A DNA stretch of 64,000 bases, from positions 1 to 64,000 of the forward strand of contig JAPPGU010000050.1 in assembly GCA_028821265.1 (NCBI GenBank), given 5' to 3'. Source of the DNA: a bacterium. Lineage in GTDB: Bacteria; Actinomycetota; Acidimicrobiia; Spongiisociales; Spongiisociaceae. Numbering within the stretch: the first letter of the stretch is position 1; each line of letters starts with the position of its first letter. Below are positions 46,356 to 54,682 of the stretch, piece after piece. The notes beneath the pieces are model-generated. The model was not told the DNA's origin, did no database searches, and saw only the letters and a program-made list of their open reading frames with translations. The translations under genes were made by a program, and so were the position numbers.

Positions 46356-46488
46356 CCCGCGAGTTAGCCATTACGAGATAGAGATGCGCCCCGTCTCTAC
46401 TCCAACCACTCAAAGCTACCGTCCATTCTCCGTCGAATCCGACGGATCATGGGTGGCAATACGCCACCGTCAGCCGTCCGAGGAGTGA
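46303..46488 (+). CDS. Hypothetical small protein
   Basis: 61 aa from ATG 46303 (MQVSIEMKPVARIEL), overlapping the previous small ORF in another frame. Alternating hydrophobic residues suggest beta strands. No domain recognised; it may be coding noise. Confidence 0.35.
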   Translation: MQVSIEMKPVARIELPADPRVSHYEIEMRPVSTPTTQSYRPFSVESDGSWVAIRHRQPSEE

Positions 46489-46496
46489 TCACCACT

Positions 46497-46649
46497 TCAT
46501 GTGTCTCGCCTCGGGGGAACTTCCCGACGCGGATAAACCTGACCTGAGATCGATATCGACACGGTATCGCCCTCCAAGGCCTCAATGACTAGCTCGCCGC
46601 CACCACCCGGCAACGGCTTGACGTTCTCATCCCAGTCGTAGTTGCTCAC
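46497..46649 (-). CDS. Hypothetical small protein below ORF-track size
   Basis: 50 aa from GTG 46649: VSNYDWDENVKPLPGGGG, then a beta-like GELVIEALEGDTVSIS. Composition is protein-like but the ribosome binding site is weak. No family recognised. The rest of 46.49-46.72 kb shows no gene. Confidence 0.35.
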   Translation of the reverse strand: MSNYDWDENVKPLPGGGGELVIEALEGDTVSISISGQVYPRREVPPRRDT

Positions 46650-46724
46650 GCCTCGGATCGTAGCCGCCCCACCACGCTTGTCAACCCAAGGTTATAATTC
46701 CCCTCAATAACTATCAACTAGCAA

Positions 46725-47942
46725 CTACGCCTTGGCCCGTGTTCTCCTCAGCAGCGGCTCGGCCAGCGCCAGGATCCGGTCGGTGGCGCCCAGCACCCGT
46801 CCCGCCGCGCCCGGGGTCTCCGAGTCCACCAGGTTGCCCATGACCCGCAGGGTGATGCGAGCGATGGCCTGGGTGCCGACCGCTACCCGTAGTCCGGCGT
46901 TGAGGATGGCGGGATGGCCGATCAGCAGGGAGAACCGCCGGCCGGTGCGAAGGAAGGCGTCGAAGCGTTCGCTCACCGCCCGGTCGTAACGCTCGGGCGC
47001 TGTGACCGGGTCCTCGACGAACAGGTCGGCGGCGATGATGCCCGATTCCAGCCCGTAGTCGATGCCCTCGCCGTTCATTGGGTTGACGAGTCCGGCCGCG
47101 TCACCCACCGCAACCCATCCCGGACCGTGCCTGCGGACGGAGCTCATGGGAAGGCGCCAGGCCCGCGGGCGCTCCAGGTAGGGCCCGAGCGCCCAGGCAT
47201 CTCGCACCTGGGCGTGGTAGGAGTCGAGTAGGGAGTTCAGGTTCAGGCGGCTGAAGTGCTTCATCGTGGACAGTGACCCGGCGCCGATGTTGACCGTTCC
47301 GTCCCCGGCCGGGAAGATCCAGCCGTATCCCGGCACCGCGTTGCCGTCGGGGTCGCGCATGGTCAGGCAGGCTTCGATGTAGCGCTCGGCGTGACGGGGG
47401 GAGGCCGCATAGCTGCGGATCGCCACCCCGTAGGGCTCGCCGGCCACCCGGGTGGCGCCCAGCAGCCGGGCGGCGGCGCCGGGCGCCCCGGTGGCGGCCA
47501 CCACCATTCCCGCCCTCCAGAGGCGCCCGCCGGCTTCGACCCCCACCACTCCGTCACCCTCGAAAACGGGTAGGGCCTCGGTATCCCAGACCACGCGAGC
47601 GCCCGCTTCGGTGGCGGCGTCCACCAGGGCGGCGTCCAGCTTGCGGCGGGGCAGAACCGCTCCGTGAGCCGGGAAGCGGCTGGTCTCGGGCCAGCGCAGC
47701 ATCCGCTCGGTCTTTCCGGCGATCATCCGCAGGCCTTCGACGGGGTGGAAGGCGCCGAGGTCGATGCCCAGCTCTTCGAGGGCGCCCACGGCCCGGGGGG
47801 TGAGCCCATCGCCGCACACCTTGTCGCGGCCGTAGGGAGCGCGGTCGAAGACCACCGTCCTGACGCCCTGGCGGGCGGCCCGGATGGCGGTGGCGGCGCC
47901 TGCGGGTCCGGCACCGATGACGACGAGATCCACGGCATTCAT
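46725..47942 (-). CDS. Geranylgeranyl reductase family FAD-dependent oxidoreductase
   Basis: 405 aa. FAD-binding GAGPAGAATAIRAARQG, the family motif KVCGDGLTPRAV (~43), and the second FAD motif WVAVGDAAGLVNPMNGEGID are intact, with a YGWIFP substrate-strand motif. Members reduce isoprenoid double bonds in chlorophyll, archaeal lipid or menaquinone side chains; in non-phototrophic Actinobacteria menaquinone side-chain saturation is the usual suggestion. It lies next to modCBA with only ~30 bp between, but no functional link is apparent. Confidence 0.88.
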   Translation of the reverse strand: MNAVDLVVIGAGPAGAATAIRAARQGVRTVVFDRAPYGRDKVCGDGLTPRAVGALEELGIDLGAFHPVEGLRMIAGKTERMLRWPETSRFPAHGAVLPRRKLDAALVDAATEAGARVVWDTEALPVFEGDGVVGVEAGGRLWRAGMVVAATGAPGAAARLLGATRVAGEPYGVAIRSYAASPRHAERYIEACLTMRDPDGNAVPGYGWIFPAGDGTVNIGAGSLSTMKHFSRLNLNSLLDSYHAQVRDAWALGPYLERPRAWRLPMSSVRRHGPGWVAVGDAAGLVNPMNGEGIDYGLESGIIAADLFVEDPVTAPERYDRAVSERFDAFLRTGRRFSLLIGHPAILNAGLRVAVGTQAIARITLRVMGNLVDSETPGAAGRVLGATDRILALAEPLLRRTRAKA

Positions 47943-47970
47943 GTCGGTGGACGATGGTACCGATGCCGTG

Positions 47971-49038
47971 TCAGCCGGCGTTCACCTGTATCTCGGTGGC
48001 CTTGACGGACAACCAGACCTCCGATCCGGGCGCCAGGTTCAAGCCCGTCTGGGCGTCAGGGGTGATCTCGGCGGTGACCGGCAGCGGGTGACCGGTCTGG
48101 ACGCGGACCCGGTCGGCATGATGATCGATCCGCTCGATCCTGGTCGGCCAGGAGTTGCGCGGGCTTCCCCCGGGCCGGTCGAGGTGGATGGAGATGGCCC
48201 GGGGATGGATGGTGGCGATCACCCGGCCCGACGCCGCCTCCGGAACCACCAAGCGGTGGTTCCCGACGGTCAGGACCCGTCCCGAGGCGGTTCCGACCAC
48301 CAGGTTGACCCCGGCCAGATCGGCTGCGTAGGGGCTGGCGGGACGGAGCCGGATCTGATCGGCGTTGCCCTCCTGGACAACGGAGCCGTTCTCGAGCACT
48401 ACCAGCCTGTCGGCCAGCAGGAAGGCCTCGGTGGGGTCGTGGGTGATCAGCAGGCTCGGTCCCTCGAAGTCGGCCAGGTGGTCCTGGAGCATCCGCCTCA
48501 GGCCGGCCCGTGAGCTGACGTCGAGAGCGGAGAACGGCTCGTCCAGCAGCAGCATGGCGGGTTCGGTTATCAACGCCCTAGCCAGGGCCACGCGCTGCCG
48601 CTGGCCTCCTGACAGGCGATCCGGACGCCGGCCCGAGAGCGCGTCGAGGCCCACCGCTTCCAGCCAGCCGGCCGCGCGCCGGCGGGCCTCGCGGCGGGGT
48701 ACCCGGCGGGAGCGGAGCCCGAAGGCCACATTCTCCAGCGCGCTCAGGTGGGGGAAGAGCACGCCGTCCTGGAACATGACGCCGATCCGGCGCTCCGCCG
48801 GTCCGACGAGGGTTCCGGTGACCGGATCCTCGAGGATCCGGCCACCGAGCCGTATGTAGCCCCCGTCGAGCGGTACCAGGCCTGACAGCGCCCCGACCAC
48901 GGTCGTCTTGCCCGCTCCGTTCGGGCCCAGCAGGGCGACCGTCTGCCCGGGATCGATACCCAGAACCACGTCCAGTCGGAAGCCCTCCCGCCGCATCATC
49001 AGGCGTGAGTCGAGACCCGGTCTCATCTGCTGCGCCAC
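47971..49038 (-). CDS. modC: Molybdate ABC transporter ATP-binding protein
   Basis: 355 aa. Walker A GPNGAGKTT, signature LSGGQRQRV, Walker B MLLLDEPFSALD and switch His LLITHD. The C-terminal ~130 residues contain a mop/TOBE-like oxyanion domain (GLNLAPGSEVWLSVKATEI). Overlaps the modB stop by 16 bp. It drives molybdate uptake for molybdopterin enzymes; the substrate call rests on the modA and modB neighbours and the TOBE type. Confidence 0.88.
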   Translation of the reverse strand: MAQQMRPGLDSRLMMRREGFRLDVVLGIDPGQTVALLGPNGAGKTTVVGALSGLVPLDGGYIRLGGRILEDPVTGTLVGPAERRIGVMFQDGVLFPHLSALENVAFGLRSRRVPRREARRRAAGWLEAVGLDALSGRRPDRLSGGQRQRVALARALITEPAMLLLDEPFSALDVSSRAGLRRMLQDHLADFEGPSLLITHDPTEAFLLADRLVVLENGSVVQEGNADQIRLRPASPYAADLAGVNLVVGTASGRVLTVGNHRLVVPEAASGRVIATIHPRAISIHLDRPGGSPRNSWPTRIERIDHHADRVRVQTGHPLPVTAEITPDAQTGLNLAPGSEVWLSVKATEIQVNAG

Positions 49039-49877
49039 CAGTGGTCCCTGAGAGCGACGAGTACGGCCAGCGAGACGATCACCATCACCAGGCTGAGCGC
49101 CAGGGCCGCGTCCCGGTCGCTCTCCAGGGCGACGAACACCGCCAAGGGCAGCGTCTGCGTACGTCCCTCGAGGTTGCCGGCGAAGGTCAGGGTCGCTCCG
49201 AACTCACCGAGCGCGCGAGCCCAGGTGAGGGCGGTGCCGGCAACGACCGACGGGGCGATCATGGGGATCGTCACCCGGCGGAGCACGGTCCACCGTCCGG
49301 CGCCGAGCGTCTCGGCCGCCCGCTCGAAGCGGTGATCCAGGCTCCGGAGCCCGCCTTCGACGGTGAGCACCATCAGGGGCATCGCCACGAACACCCCCGC
49401 CAGGATCACCCCGCCGGTCGAGAACGGCAGGACTAGCCCGGTGGCCTCGTACAGGGGGGATCCCACCAGGCCGCGGCGACCCAGGGCGAACAGCAGGGCC
49501 GCCCCTCCCACCACGGGCGGTAGGACCATCGGAAGCAGCACGAGGCCTCTGAGGAGGGAGCGCCCCGGAAAGTCGTAACGGCACAGTGTCCAGGCCACGG
49601 GCACGCCCAGCAGCAGGGAGATGACTGCCGCGCTGACCGAGGAGATAGCCGACAGCCGGAGGGCTTCCAGGGCCAGATCGGAACCGAGCAGGGTCGCCAG
49701 CCGCCGCCACGGAGCGCGGCCCAGGAGCCCCAGCACCGGTAGGGCGAACAGAGCCAGCCCGATGGTGGCCGGGATGGCGATGAACGCGGGCGGCCGGCGC
49801 GGCCGCCGAACCGTCCCGGACCGGCCGCCGCTCCGGCGGGAGGCCTTCCGGATGCTGTCCTGGTCTTCAGTCATCAA
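49023..49877 (-). CDS. modB: Molybdate ABC transporter permease
   Basis: 284 aa with an Arg-rich cytoplasmic N-terminus and about five or six membrane helices. The ModB-type EAA loop ERAAETLGAGRWTVLRRVTI and the terminal WARALGEFGATLTFAGN are characteristic. Order modA-modB-modC runs on the minus strand with ~45 bp before and a short overlap after. Confidence 0.9.
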   Translation of the reverse strand: MMTEDQDSIRKASRRSGGRSGTVRRPRRPPAFIAIPATIGLALFALPVLGLLGRAPWRRLATLLGSDLALEALRLSAISSVSAAVISLLLGVPVAWTLCRYDFPGRSLLRGLVLLPMVLPPVVGGAALLFALGRRGLVGSPLYEATGLVLPFSTGGVILAGVFVAMPLMVLTVEGGLRSLDHRFERAAETLGAGRWTVLRRVTIPMIAPSVVAGTALTWARALGEFGATLTFAGNLEGRTQTLPLAVFVALESDRDAALALSLVMVIVSLAVLVALRDHWWRSR

Positions 49878-49922
49878 CCCTGATTATTCACGTTTCACGG
49901 GTCCGGTGGCTGCTCGGCACCG

Positions 49923-50675
49923 TCAGGGGAGATGGAACCCGTGCCGGTTCAGGAGCGCCCGTCCCTCGTCCGATAGCACGAAGGCGATGAACGCAGCCGC
50001 GGTCTCCGGGTGGGACGTGCCGGACATTATCGCGATCGGGTAGTCGGTCGTGACGTTGTGCTCCTCAGGGATGGCGATGGCGACCGCGCCGCCCGCCTCC
50101 CGGACGTCGGTGGCATAGACGATGCCGGTGTCGAGTTCTCCGTGCTCGACCTTGGTGAGGAGGGCGCGCACGTTCGGTTCCTCGGTGTCGGGTTGGGCCG
50201 TGACCCCGGCTCTCCGGAGGACCTGGTGGGTGAATCGGCCGCAGGGAACCGTCTCGGCGCACAATCCCACCAGCAGCTCCGGCCGGGCCAGATCGTCGAG
50301 GCCGGTCACCCCGCCCGGATTCCCGGCGGGAACGGCGATGGCCATGGTGTTGCGGGCGAAGACGCGAGCACTGCCGCGGACCAGGCCGGCGGCGCGGACC
50401 TCTTCCATGATGGCGACGTCTGCCGGCGCGAAGGCGTCCACCGGCGCATTCGCCAGGATCTGCTCTCTCAGGAGCGAGCTGCCTCCCAGGTTCAGGACCA
50501 CGTCGACGCCGGGGTGCGCATCCTCGAAGGCCGTCTCGATGTCCCCGAAAGCGTCGGTGAGGGAAGCAGCCGCCGCCACCAGCAGCTCGACCCGGTCGGT
50601 GTCCGGGGCGCCGGCTCCCCCGCAGGAGGCGACGAGCAGGATGGCAATGGATCCGGCGATGAGCCGTCGGGTCAT
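49923..50675 (-). CDS. modA: Molybdate-binding lipoprotein
   Basis: 250 aa from ATG 50675. Lipoprotein signal (AILLVASC, Cys ~18) and a ModA fold: ELLVAAAASLTDAFGDIE, NLGGSSLLREQI, GAPVDAF-like APVDAFAPAD, and DTGIVYATDV. It captures molybdate or tungstate outside the membrane. The 5-FTHF cyclo-ligase-like gene diverges from it with a ~70-bp shared promoter region; no molybdenum-cofactor riboswitch or ModE box was seen. Confidence 0.9.
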   Translation of the reverse strand: MTRRLIAGSIAILLVASCGGAGAPDTDRVELLVAAAASLTDAFGDIETAFEDAHPGVDVVLNLGGSSLLREQILANAPVDAFAPADVAIMEEVRAAGLVRGSARVFARNTMAIAVPAGNPGGVTGLDDLARPELLVGLCAETVPCGRFTHQVLRRAGVTAQPDTEEPNVRALLTKVEHGELDTGIVYATDVREAGGAVAIAIPEEHNVTTDYPIAIMSGTSHPETAAAFIAFVLSDEGRALLNRHGFHLP

Positions 50676-50743
50676 CGGGTTGAAGCCTTCCGGGGTGGGG
50701 GCGGGCCGGTCGGGCCGGTTTTGCGGGATCGGGGCAGGGTAAC

Positions 50744-51532
50744 GTGACCGGGATGGTACGGACGGCGGCCCGCCACGATCGTGATGCCGGAGGGGACCCC
50801 GCCCTCCTCGCCGCCAAGGCTTCGCTGCGGGAGATGGTGTGGGACCGCCTCTCGACCGCAGGGATAGCCCGGTTTCCGGGCGCTCGGAACCGGATCTCCA
50901 ACTTCGTGGGCGCGGAAGCGGCCGCCGAGCGGCTGCGCGGTACGCGGGCCTGGCGCCAGGCCGGCACCCTGAAGTCCAACCCGGACTCGCCCCAGTGGCC
51001 GGTCCGCCAGCGGGCACTCGAGGACGGCAAGCTGGTCTTCATGGCGGTACCCCGGCTGGCCGAGCCGGAGCCGTTCTTCTGCCTGGATCCCGATCGCCTG
51101 ACCGATCCTCCCCGGGCGGCGTCATCCATCAAGGGCGCCTCCCGCTCGGCTCGCACCGTCCGGATCGAGGACATGGCTCCGGTTGACCTGGTGATCACCG
51201 GGTGCGTGGCCGTGGACCCGACCGGCGCACGGCTCGGGAAGGGCGGGGGCTTCAGCGATCTCGAGTACGCCCTGGCCTGGGAGGCGGGCCTCATCGGACC
51301 GGAGACCCTGGTGGCTACCACCGTTCACGAGATCCAGGTTCTGGAGGCCGACCGGATCCCGATGGCGGGCCATGACCTCCGTCTCGACCTGATCGTCACC
51401 CCTGATCGGGTGATCGCCTGTGACGGTCCGCGCCCGGCACCCGGGCTGAGGTGGGAAAAGTTGACCGAGGAGAAGATAGCGGCCATCCCCCTGCTGGCCG
51501 CCCTCCGCTCCGCCGGTTCCCACCGCCCCTGA
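50744..51532 (+). CDS. 5-formyltetrahydrofolate cyclo-ligase family protein (archaeal/MTHFSD-like)
   Basis: 262 aa; ATG at 50753 is an alternative start. Landmarks are AKASLREMVWDRL, LVFMAVPRLAEPE, and the nucleotide loop GARLGKGGGFSDLEYAL. Classic enzymes convert 5-formyl-THF to 5,10-methenyl-THF with ATP; this longer subgroup is less well studied and may act on another substrate. It is divergent from modA; the glutaminyl-cyclase gene starts 18 bp after its stop. Confidence 0.78.
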   Translation: MTGMVRTAARHDRDAGGDPALLAAKASLREMVWDRLSTAGIARFPGARNRISNFVGAEAAAERLRGTRAWRQAGTLKSNPDSPQWPVRQRALEDGKLVFMAVPRLAEPEPFFCLDPDRLTDPPRAASSIKGASRSARTVRIEDMAPVDLVITGCVAVDPTGARLGKGGGFSDLEYALAWEAGLIGPETLVATTVHEIQVLEADRIPMAGHDLRLDLIVTPDRVIACDGPRPAPGLRWEKLTEEKIAAIPLLAALRSAGSHRP

Positions 51533-51549
51533 GGGGGGAGGGACCGCTC

Positions 51550-52527
51550 GTGCATCAGGGGAGACGGTCCAACTGGCGGGCGGCGGTGGCTCTGCTCGGG
51601 TGCCTGCTCCTCTGGTCCTGCGCCGGCGCCTCACCCACCGGGAGTCCCGCCTCCACCGCCAGCACCTCTCCCGCGACCACCGTGCCGGTAACGGCCGCAC
51701 CCACAGCCGTGACCACGACCGCAGCGATCACGACCGTCGCGACCACGACCGTCGCGACCACCACCGCCGTTACCACCACCGTCGTGACCACGACCGCTCC
51801 GCCGGCGCCGGTGGAGCCGATGGTTCCGGCCGATCCGGTATCCATCGAGCTGGTTGTCGTAGAGACGCTTCCCCACGACCCGCAGGCCTTCACCCAGGGC
51901 CTGGTGATGGGAGACGGGGTCCTCTACGAGAGCACCGGGCTCTACGGCGAGTCGACCGTGCGGATCGTGGATCCCGCCACCGGTCATGTGATCCGCTCCA
52001 CGAGCCTCGAAGACGGGTTCTTCGGCGAGGGCCTGGAGCTGGTGGGCGATCGGCTCATCCAGCTGACCTGGAGAGAGGGGACCGCCTTCGTCTGGGATGC
52101 GGAGACGCTCGCCCCGCTGGGCACCTTCTCCTACACGGGCGAAGGGTGGGGGTTGTGCGCCCAGGAGGACCGGCTGGTCATGAGCAACGGGTCGTCACGG
52201 CTGACCTTCCGCGACCTCACGACTTTCGCGCCCGTGGGCGGTGTTGAGGTTCTGAGGTCCGGGGAGCCCGTGGAACGGATCAACGAACTGGAATGCGTGG
52301 AGGATCTCGTCTACGCCAACGTGTGGCAGACCGAGGAGATCGTGATCATCGACCCCGGCACCGGGAGGGTCGTGGGCCAGATCGACGCATCGTCGCTGCT
52401 AGATCACCTCGGATCGACCGATGGGATCGATGTGCTCAACGGCATCGCCTATGACCCCGAAGACCGGTCGTTCTACCTGACCGGCAAGCTCTGGCCCGCG
52501 ATCTTCCAGGTGCGCCTCACGCCCTAG
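51550..52527 (+). CDS. Glutaminyl-peptide cyclotransferase (plant-type beta-propeller), secreted lipoprotein
   Basis: 325 aa from GTG 51550. Signal peptide ends in LLLWSC (lipidation at Cys ~23), followed by a Thr/Ala/Val linker. The catalytic domain (~100-325) has the family pattern: HDPQAFTQGLVMGDGVLYES, STVRIVD, LIQLTWREGTAFVWD, INELECVEDLVYANVW, and VLNGIAYDPEDRSFYLTGKL. It cyclises N-terminal glutamine of exported peptides to pyroglutamate. Related proteins occur as lipoproteins across Gram-positives; the native substrate is unknown. Confidence 0.85.
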   Translation: MHQGRRSNWRAAVALLGCLLLWSCAGASPTGSPASTASTSPATTVPVTAAPTAVTTTAAITTVATTTVATTTAVTTTVVTTTAPPAPVEPMVPADPVSIELVVVETLPHDPQAFTQGLVMGDGVLYESTGLYGESTVRIVDPATGHVIRSTSLEDGFFGEGLELVGDRLIQLTWREGTAFVWDAETLAPLGTFSYTGEGWGLCAQEDRLVMSNGSSRLTFRDLTTFAPVGGVEVLRSGEPVERINELECVEDLVYANVWQTEEIVIIDPGTGRVVGQIDASSLLDHLGSTDGIDVLNGIAYDPEDRSFYLTGKLWPAIFQVRLTP

Positions 52528-52539
52528 GTGGCCACTGAA

Positions 52540-52556
52540 CAGACCACAGTGGTCTG
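52540..52556. promoter_or_regulatory. Palindrome with repeated half-site before rpsF
   Basis: CAGACCAC-A-GTGGTCTG is a perfect 8+1+8 palindrome just after the glutaminyl-cyclase stop. The half-site CAGACCAC recurs at 52588-52595. It may be a terminator hairpin or a binding site for the rpsF operon promoter. Confidence 0.45.
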
Positions 52557-52706
52557 CCTGAGGAATAGCTCGGCGCCATCCCCCAGACAGACCACTAGAC
52601 TTCCACCCGCCGCTGATGCATGATGCCTGTCATGCGGTTCCCACAATCCAAGTCCTGCGCCCGAGGTGGCGCCTTCTGGGGGGGTTCGTTCCGGCCCGGA
52701 TGTCCG

Positions 52707-52717
52707 AAGGAGGTGAT
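52707..52717 (+). promoter_or_regulatory. Full-length Shine-Dalgarno of rpsF
   Basis: AAGGAGGTGAT matches the whole anti-SD end of 16S rRNA, eight bases before the rpsF ATG. It fixes that start and indicates high translation. Confidence 0.85.
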
Positions 52718-52725
52718 GCGCCCCC

Positions 52726-53088
52726 ATGCGCACGTACGAGTTGATGACCATTCATAGGCCCGAGCTGGCCGAGGCCGATGCCAGGCGTGAGTCACAGGTT
52801 CTCAAGAACTTTCTCCACGAGGCCGATGCGGCCGTCGTGGAGATCGATTTCTGGGGCAAGCGGCGGCTCGCCTACGAGATCGACAAGGTCCGGGAGGGCT
52901 ACTACACGGTGGTCACGTTCGAAGGCGAGCCCCACCATGTAGCCGCCCTGGACCGCGCTCTCTCCCTTTCCGACGCGGTGATACGGCACAAGATCATCCG
53001 GCCCGGTGCTCGTCCCGGTCGGACGAAGAACGCCAAGGAGTCTTCGGACAATCCTGCTTCGGACACGGCGGACGTATCCGGTGCATGA
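52726..53088 (+). CDS. rpsF: 30S ribosomal protein S6
   Basis: 120 aa. MRTYELMTIHRPEL start and FWGKRRLAYEIDKVREGYYTV core are standard for S6, which binds S18 in the small-subunit platform. A ~25-residue hydrophilic tail extends beyond the fold. First gene of rpsF-ssb-rpsR-rplI. Confidence 0.96.
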   Translation: MRTYELMTIHRPELAEADARRESQVLKNFLHEADAAVVEIDFWGKRRLAYEIDKVREGYYTVVTFEGEPHHVAALDRALSLSDAVIRHKIIRPGARPGRTKNAKESSDNPASDTADVSGA

Positions 53089-53152
53089 GAGTGTCACAGG
53101 GCCTTGATGTAATGGGTAGGAACCGAGTGAGCAGCACACAGATAGGAATGGC

Positions 53153-53611
53153 ATGCCTGACAACACAGTAACCATCGTAGGCAACCTGACCCAGGACCCC
53201 GAGATGAGGTTCACGCCCAACGGGGTGGCCATGGTCAGTCTCAGCATCGCCGTGAACCGCCGGCGCTTCAACCGCGACACCAACACGTGGGAGGATGGCG
53301 AGGCGAGCTTCTTCAACGCCACGTGTTGGCGCGACCTGGCCGAGAACGTCTCCGAGTCGTTGCGCAAGGGGACCCGGGTGTTGATCACCGGCCGGCTGCA
53401 GCAGCGCCGCTGGGAGACGCAGGAGGGCGACCCGCGCTCCGTGGTCGAGATCCAGGTCGACGAGATCGGCCCCAGCCTCAAGTGGGCCACCGCCTCGGTG
53501 ACCCGCATCCCGCGCGGCGGCGGCTGGAGCGGCGGCGGCCAGCAGCAGGGCAACGTACCCCCTGCCCCCGTGGCGCGGAACAACCCGCCGCCTGACGAAG
53601 CACCCTTCTGA
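53153..53611 (+). CDS. ssb: Single-stranded DNA-binding protein
   Basis: 152 aa. OB-fold sequence NTVTIVGNLTQDPEMRFTPN, WRDLAENVSESLRKGTRVL and GRLQQRRWETQEG. The C-terminus (PPPDEAPF) is a short version of the acidic tip that binds partner proteins. Position between rpsF and rpsR is conserved. Confidence 0.95.
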   Translation: MPDNTVTIVGNLTQDPEMRFTPNGVAMVSLSIAVNRRRFNRDTNTWEDGEASFFNATCWRDLAENVSESLRKGTRVLITGRLQQRRWETQEGDPRSVVEIQVDEIGPSLKWATASVTRIPRGGGWSGGGQQQGNVPPAPVARNNPPPDEAPF

Positions 53612-53627
53612 CAAGGAGTTATGACTC

Positions 53628-53912
53628 ATGGCGAGACGAATCCCGAACCGCCGCCGCCGGCGGCCCAGAGGACCCAAGACGATCCGCAAGCGGGCCTGTC
53701 CGGGTTGCGGGCAGATGAAGTGCGACAACACCAGGGTGCCTTACGTGGACTACAAGGACCTGGACATCCTGGGCCGCTTCATCTCCGAACGCGGCAAGAT
53801 CCGTTCCCGGCGGGTAACCGGCGCCTGCGCCCAGTACCAGCGGCGGGTGGCGATCGCCATCAAGAACGCTCGCGAGATGGCGTTGTTGCCGTACACGAAG
53901 AGCCCGCGATGA
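53628..53912 (+). CDS. rpsR: 30S ribosomal protein S18
   Basis: 94 aa. Basic N-terminus, then CPGCGQMKC and a later Cys that form a zinc-binding C+ type S18; [18 protein letters not shown] and [14 protein letters not shown] are diagnostic. Overlaps rplI by 4 bp. Confidence 0.96.
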   Translation: MARRIPNRRRRRPRGPKTIRKRACPGCGQMKCDNTRVPYVDYKDLDILGRFISERGKIRSRRVTGACAQYQRRVAIAIKNAREMALLPYTKSPR

Positions 53913-54361
53913 GGCTGGTGCTCAAGTCCGACGTGGCCGGTCTGGGCACGAAGGGAGACATCGTGGAGGTGTCCACCGGCTACGGACGCAACTACCTCCT
54001 GCCCCAGGGGCTGGCCGCCAATGCCACCACCGGCATGATCCGCCAGATCCAGGAGGCCGCGCGGGTCCGCCGGGAGGCTCGCCGTCGCGAACTGGAAGCC
54101 GCCGAGAACATCCGCTCGCACCTGGCCGAGACCCGGGTCGTGATCGCCGCCCGGGTGAATGACGAGGGTCAGCTGTTCGGGTCGATCGGGATCGCCGAGA
54201 TCGTCGACGCGGTGAGGAGCCTGTCGTCGGTGGTCCTGGAGCGGCGTATGGTCCTGCTGGCGGAACCCATCAAGACCATCGGCTACCACGAGGTGTCCAT
54301 CACCCTGCATCCTGAGGTGCAGTGCGTCCTGACTCTGGATGTGATCCCGGCTCACCGGTGA
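53909..54361 (+). CDS. rplI: 50S ribosomal protein L9
   Basis: 150 aa from ATG 53909 (overlap ATGA with rpsR); the longer ORF in the track is a frame artefact. Diagnostic L9 sequence: [20 protein letters not shown], then an alpha-helical connector and the C-terminal [12 protein letters not shown] domain. Confidence 0.96.
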   Translation: MRLVLKSDVAGLGTKGDIVEVSTGYGRNYLLPQGLAANATTGMIRQIQEAARVRREARRRELEAAENIRSHLAETRVVIAARVNDEGQLFGSIGIAEIVDAVRSLSSVVLERRMVLLAEPIKTIGYHEVSITLHPEVQCVLTLDVIPAHR

Positions 54362-54682
54362 CGCCCGGGCGTTGCTCCGGCGAGTGGTCCGCGTCCCGGG
54401 CAGAAACCTGAAGAGCGGCAAAATCTGGCCCCGGAACCGGGGCCTGCCGGCCTTCCGGTTGCCTATGCTGACTGGCGGTTGGGATCCGGTCGGACGGCGC
54501 GACTACCGGTTACCTCCCCGGCCACTTCCCTCTTCCCCCTGTGACTTTCCCGCACGTCGCCGCGTAGCCGGGGGACCGCGCGGTGGGGAATGTCACACCC
54601 TCGCGCCATCCTGGTAGTGACGATGTAGGACAGAGGGAGGGCGCAGTATGGGCCGGGCCATCTTCCCCGCAGGGGCAACACC
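54362..54682 (+). other. Intergenic region rplI-dnaB with perfect hairpin
   Basis: No gene is seen in these ~320 bp. GGCCCCGG-AA-CCGGGGCC (54427-54444) is a perfect palindrome 66 bp after rplI, probably the end of the ribosomal operon, though no U-run follows. The rest should hold the dnaB promoter. Confidence 0.6.

Noticed and set aside
50676-50743. Molybdenum-cofactor riboswitch or ModE box before modA
   Set aside because: The ~68-bp gap is too short and shows no matching structure or palindrome.
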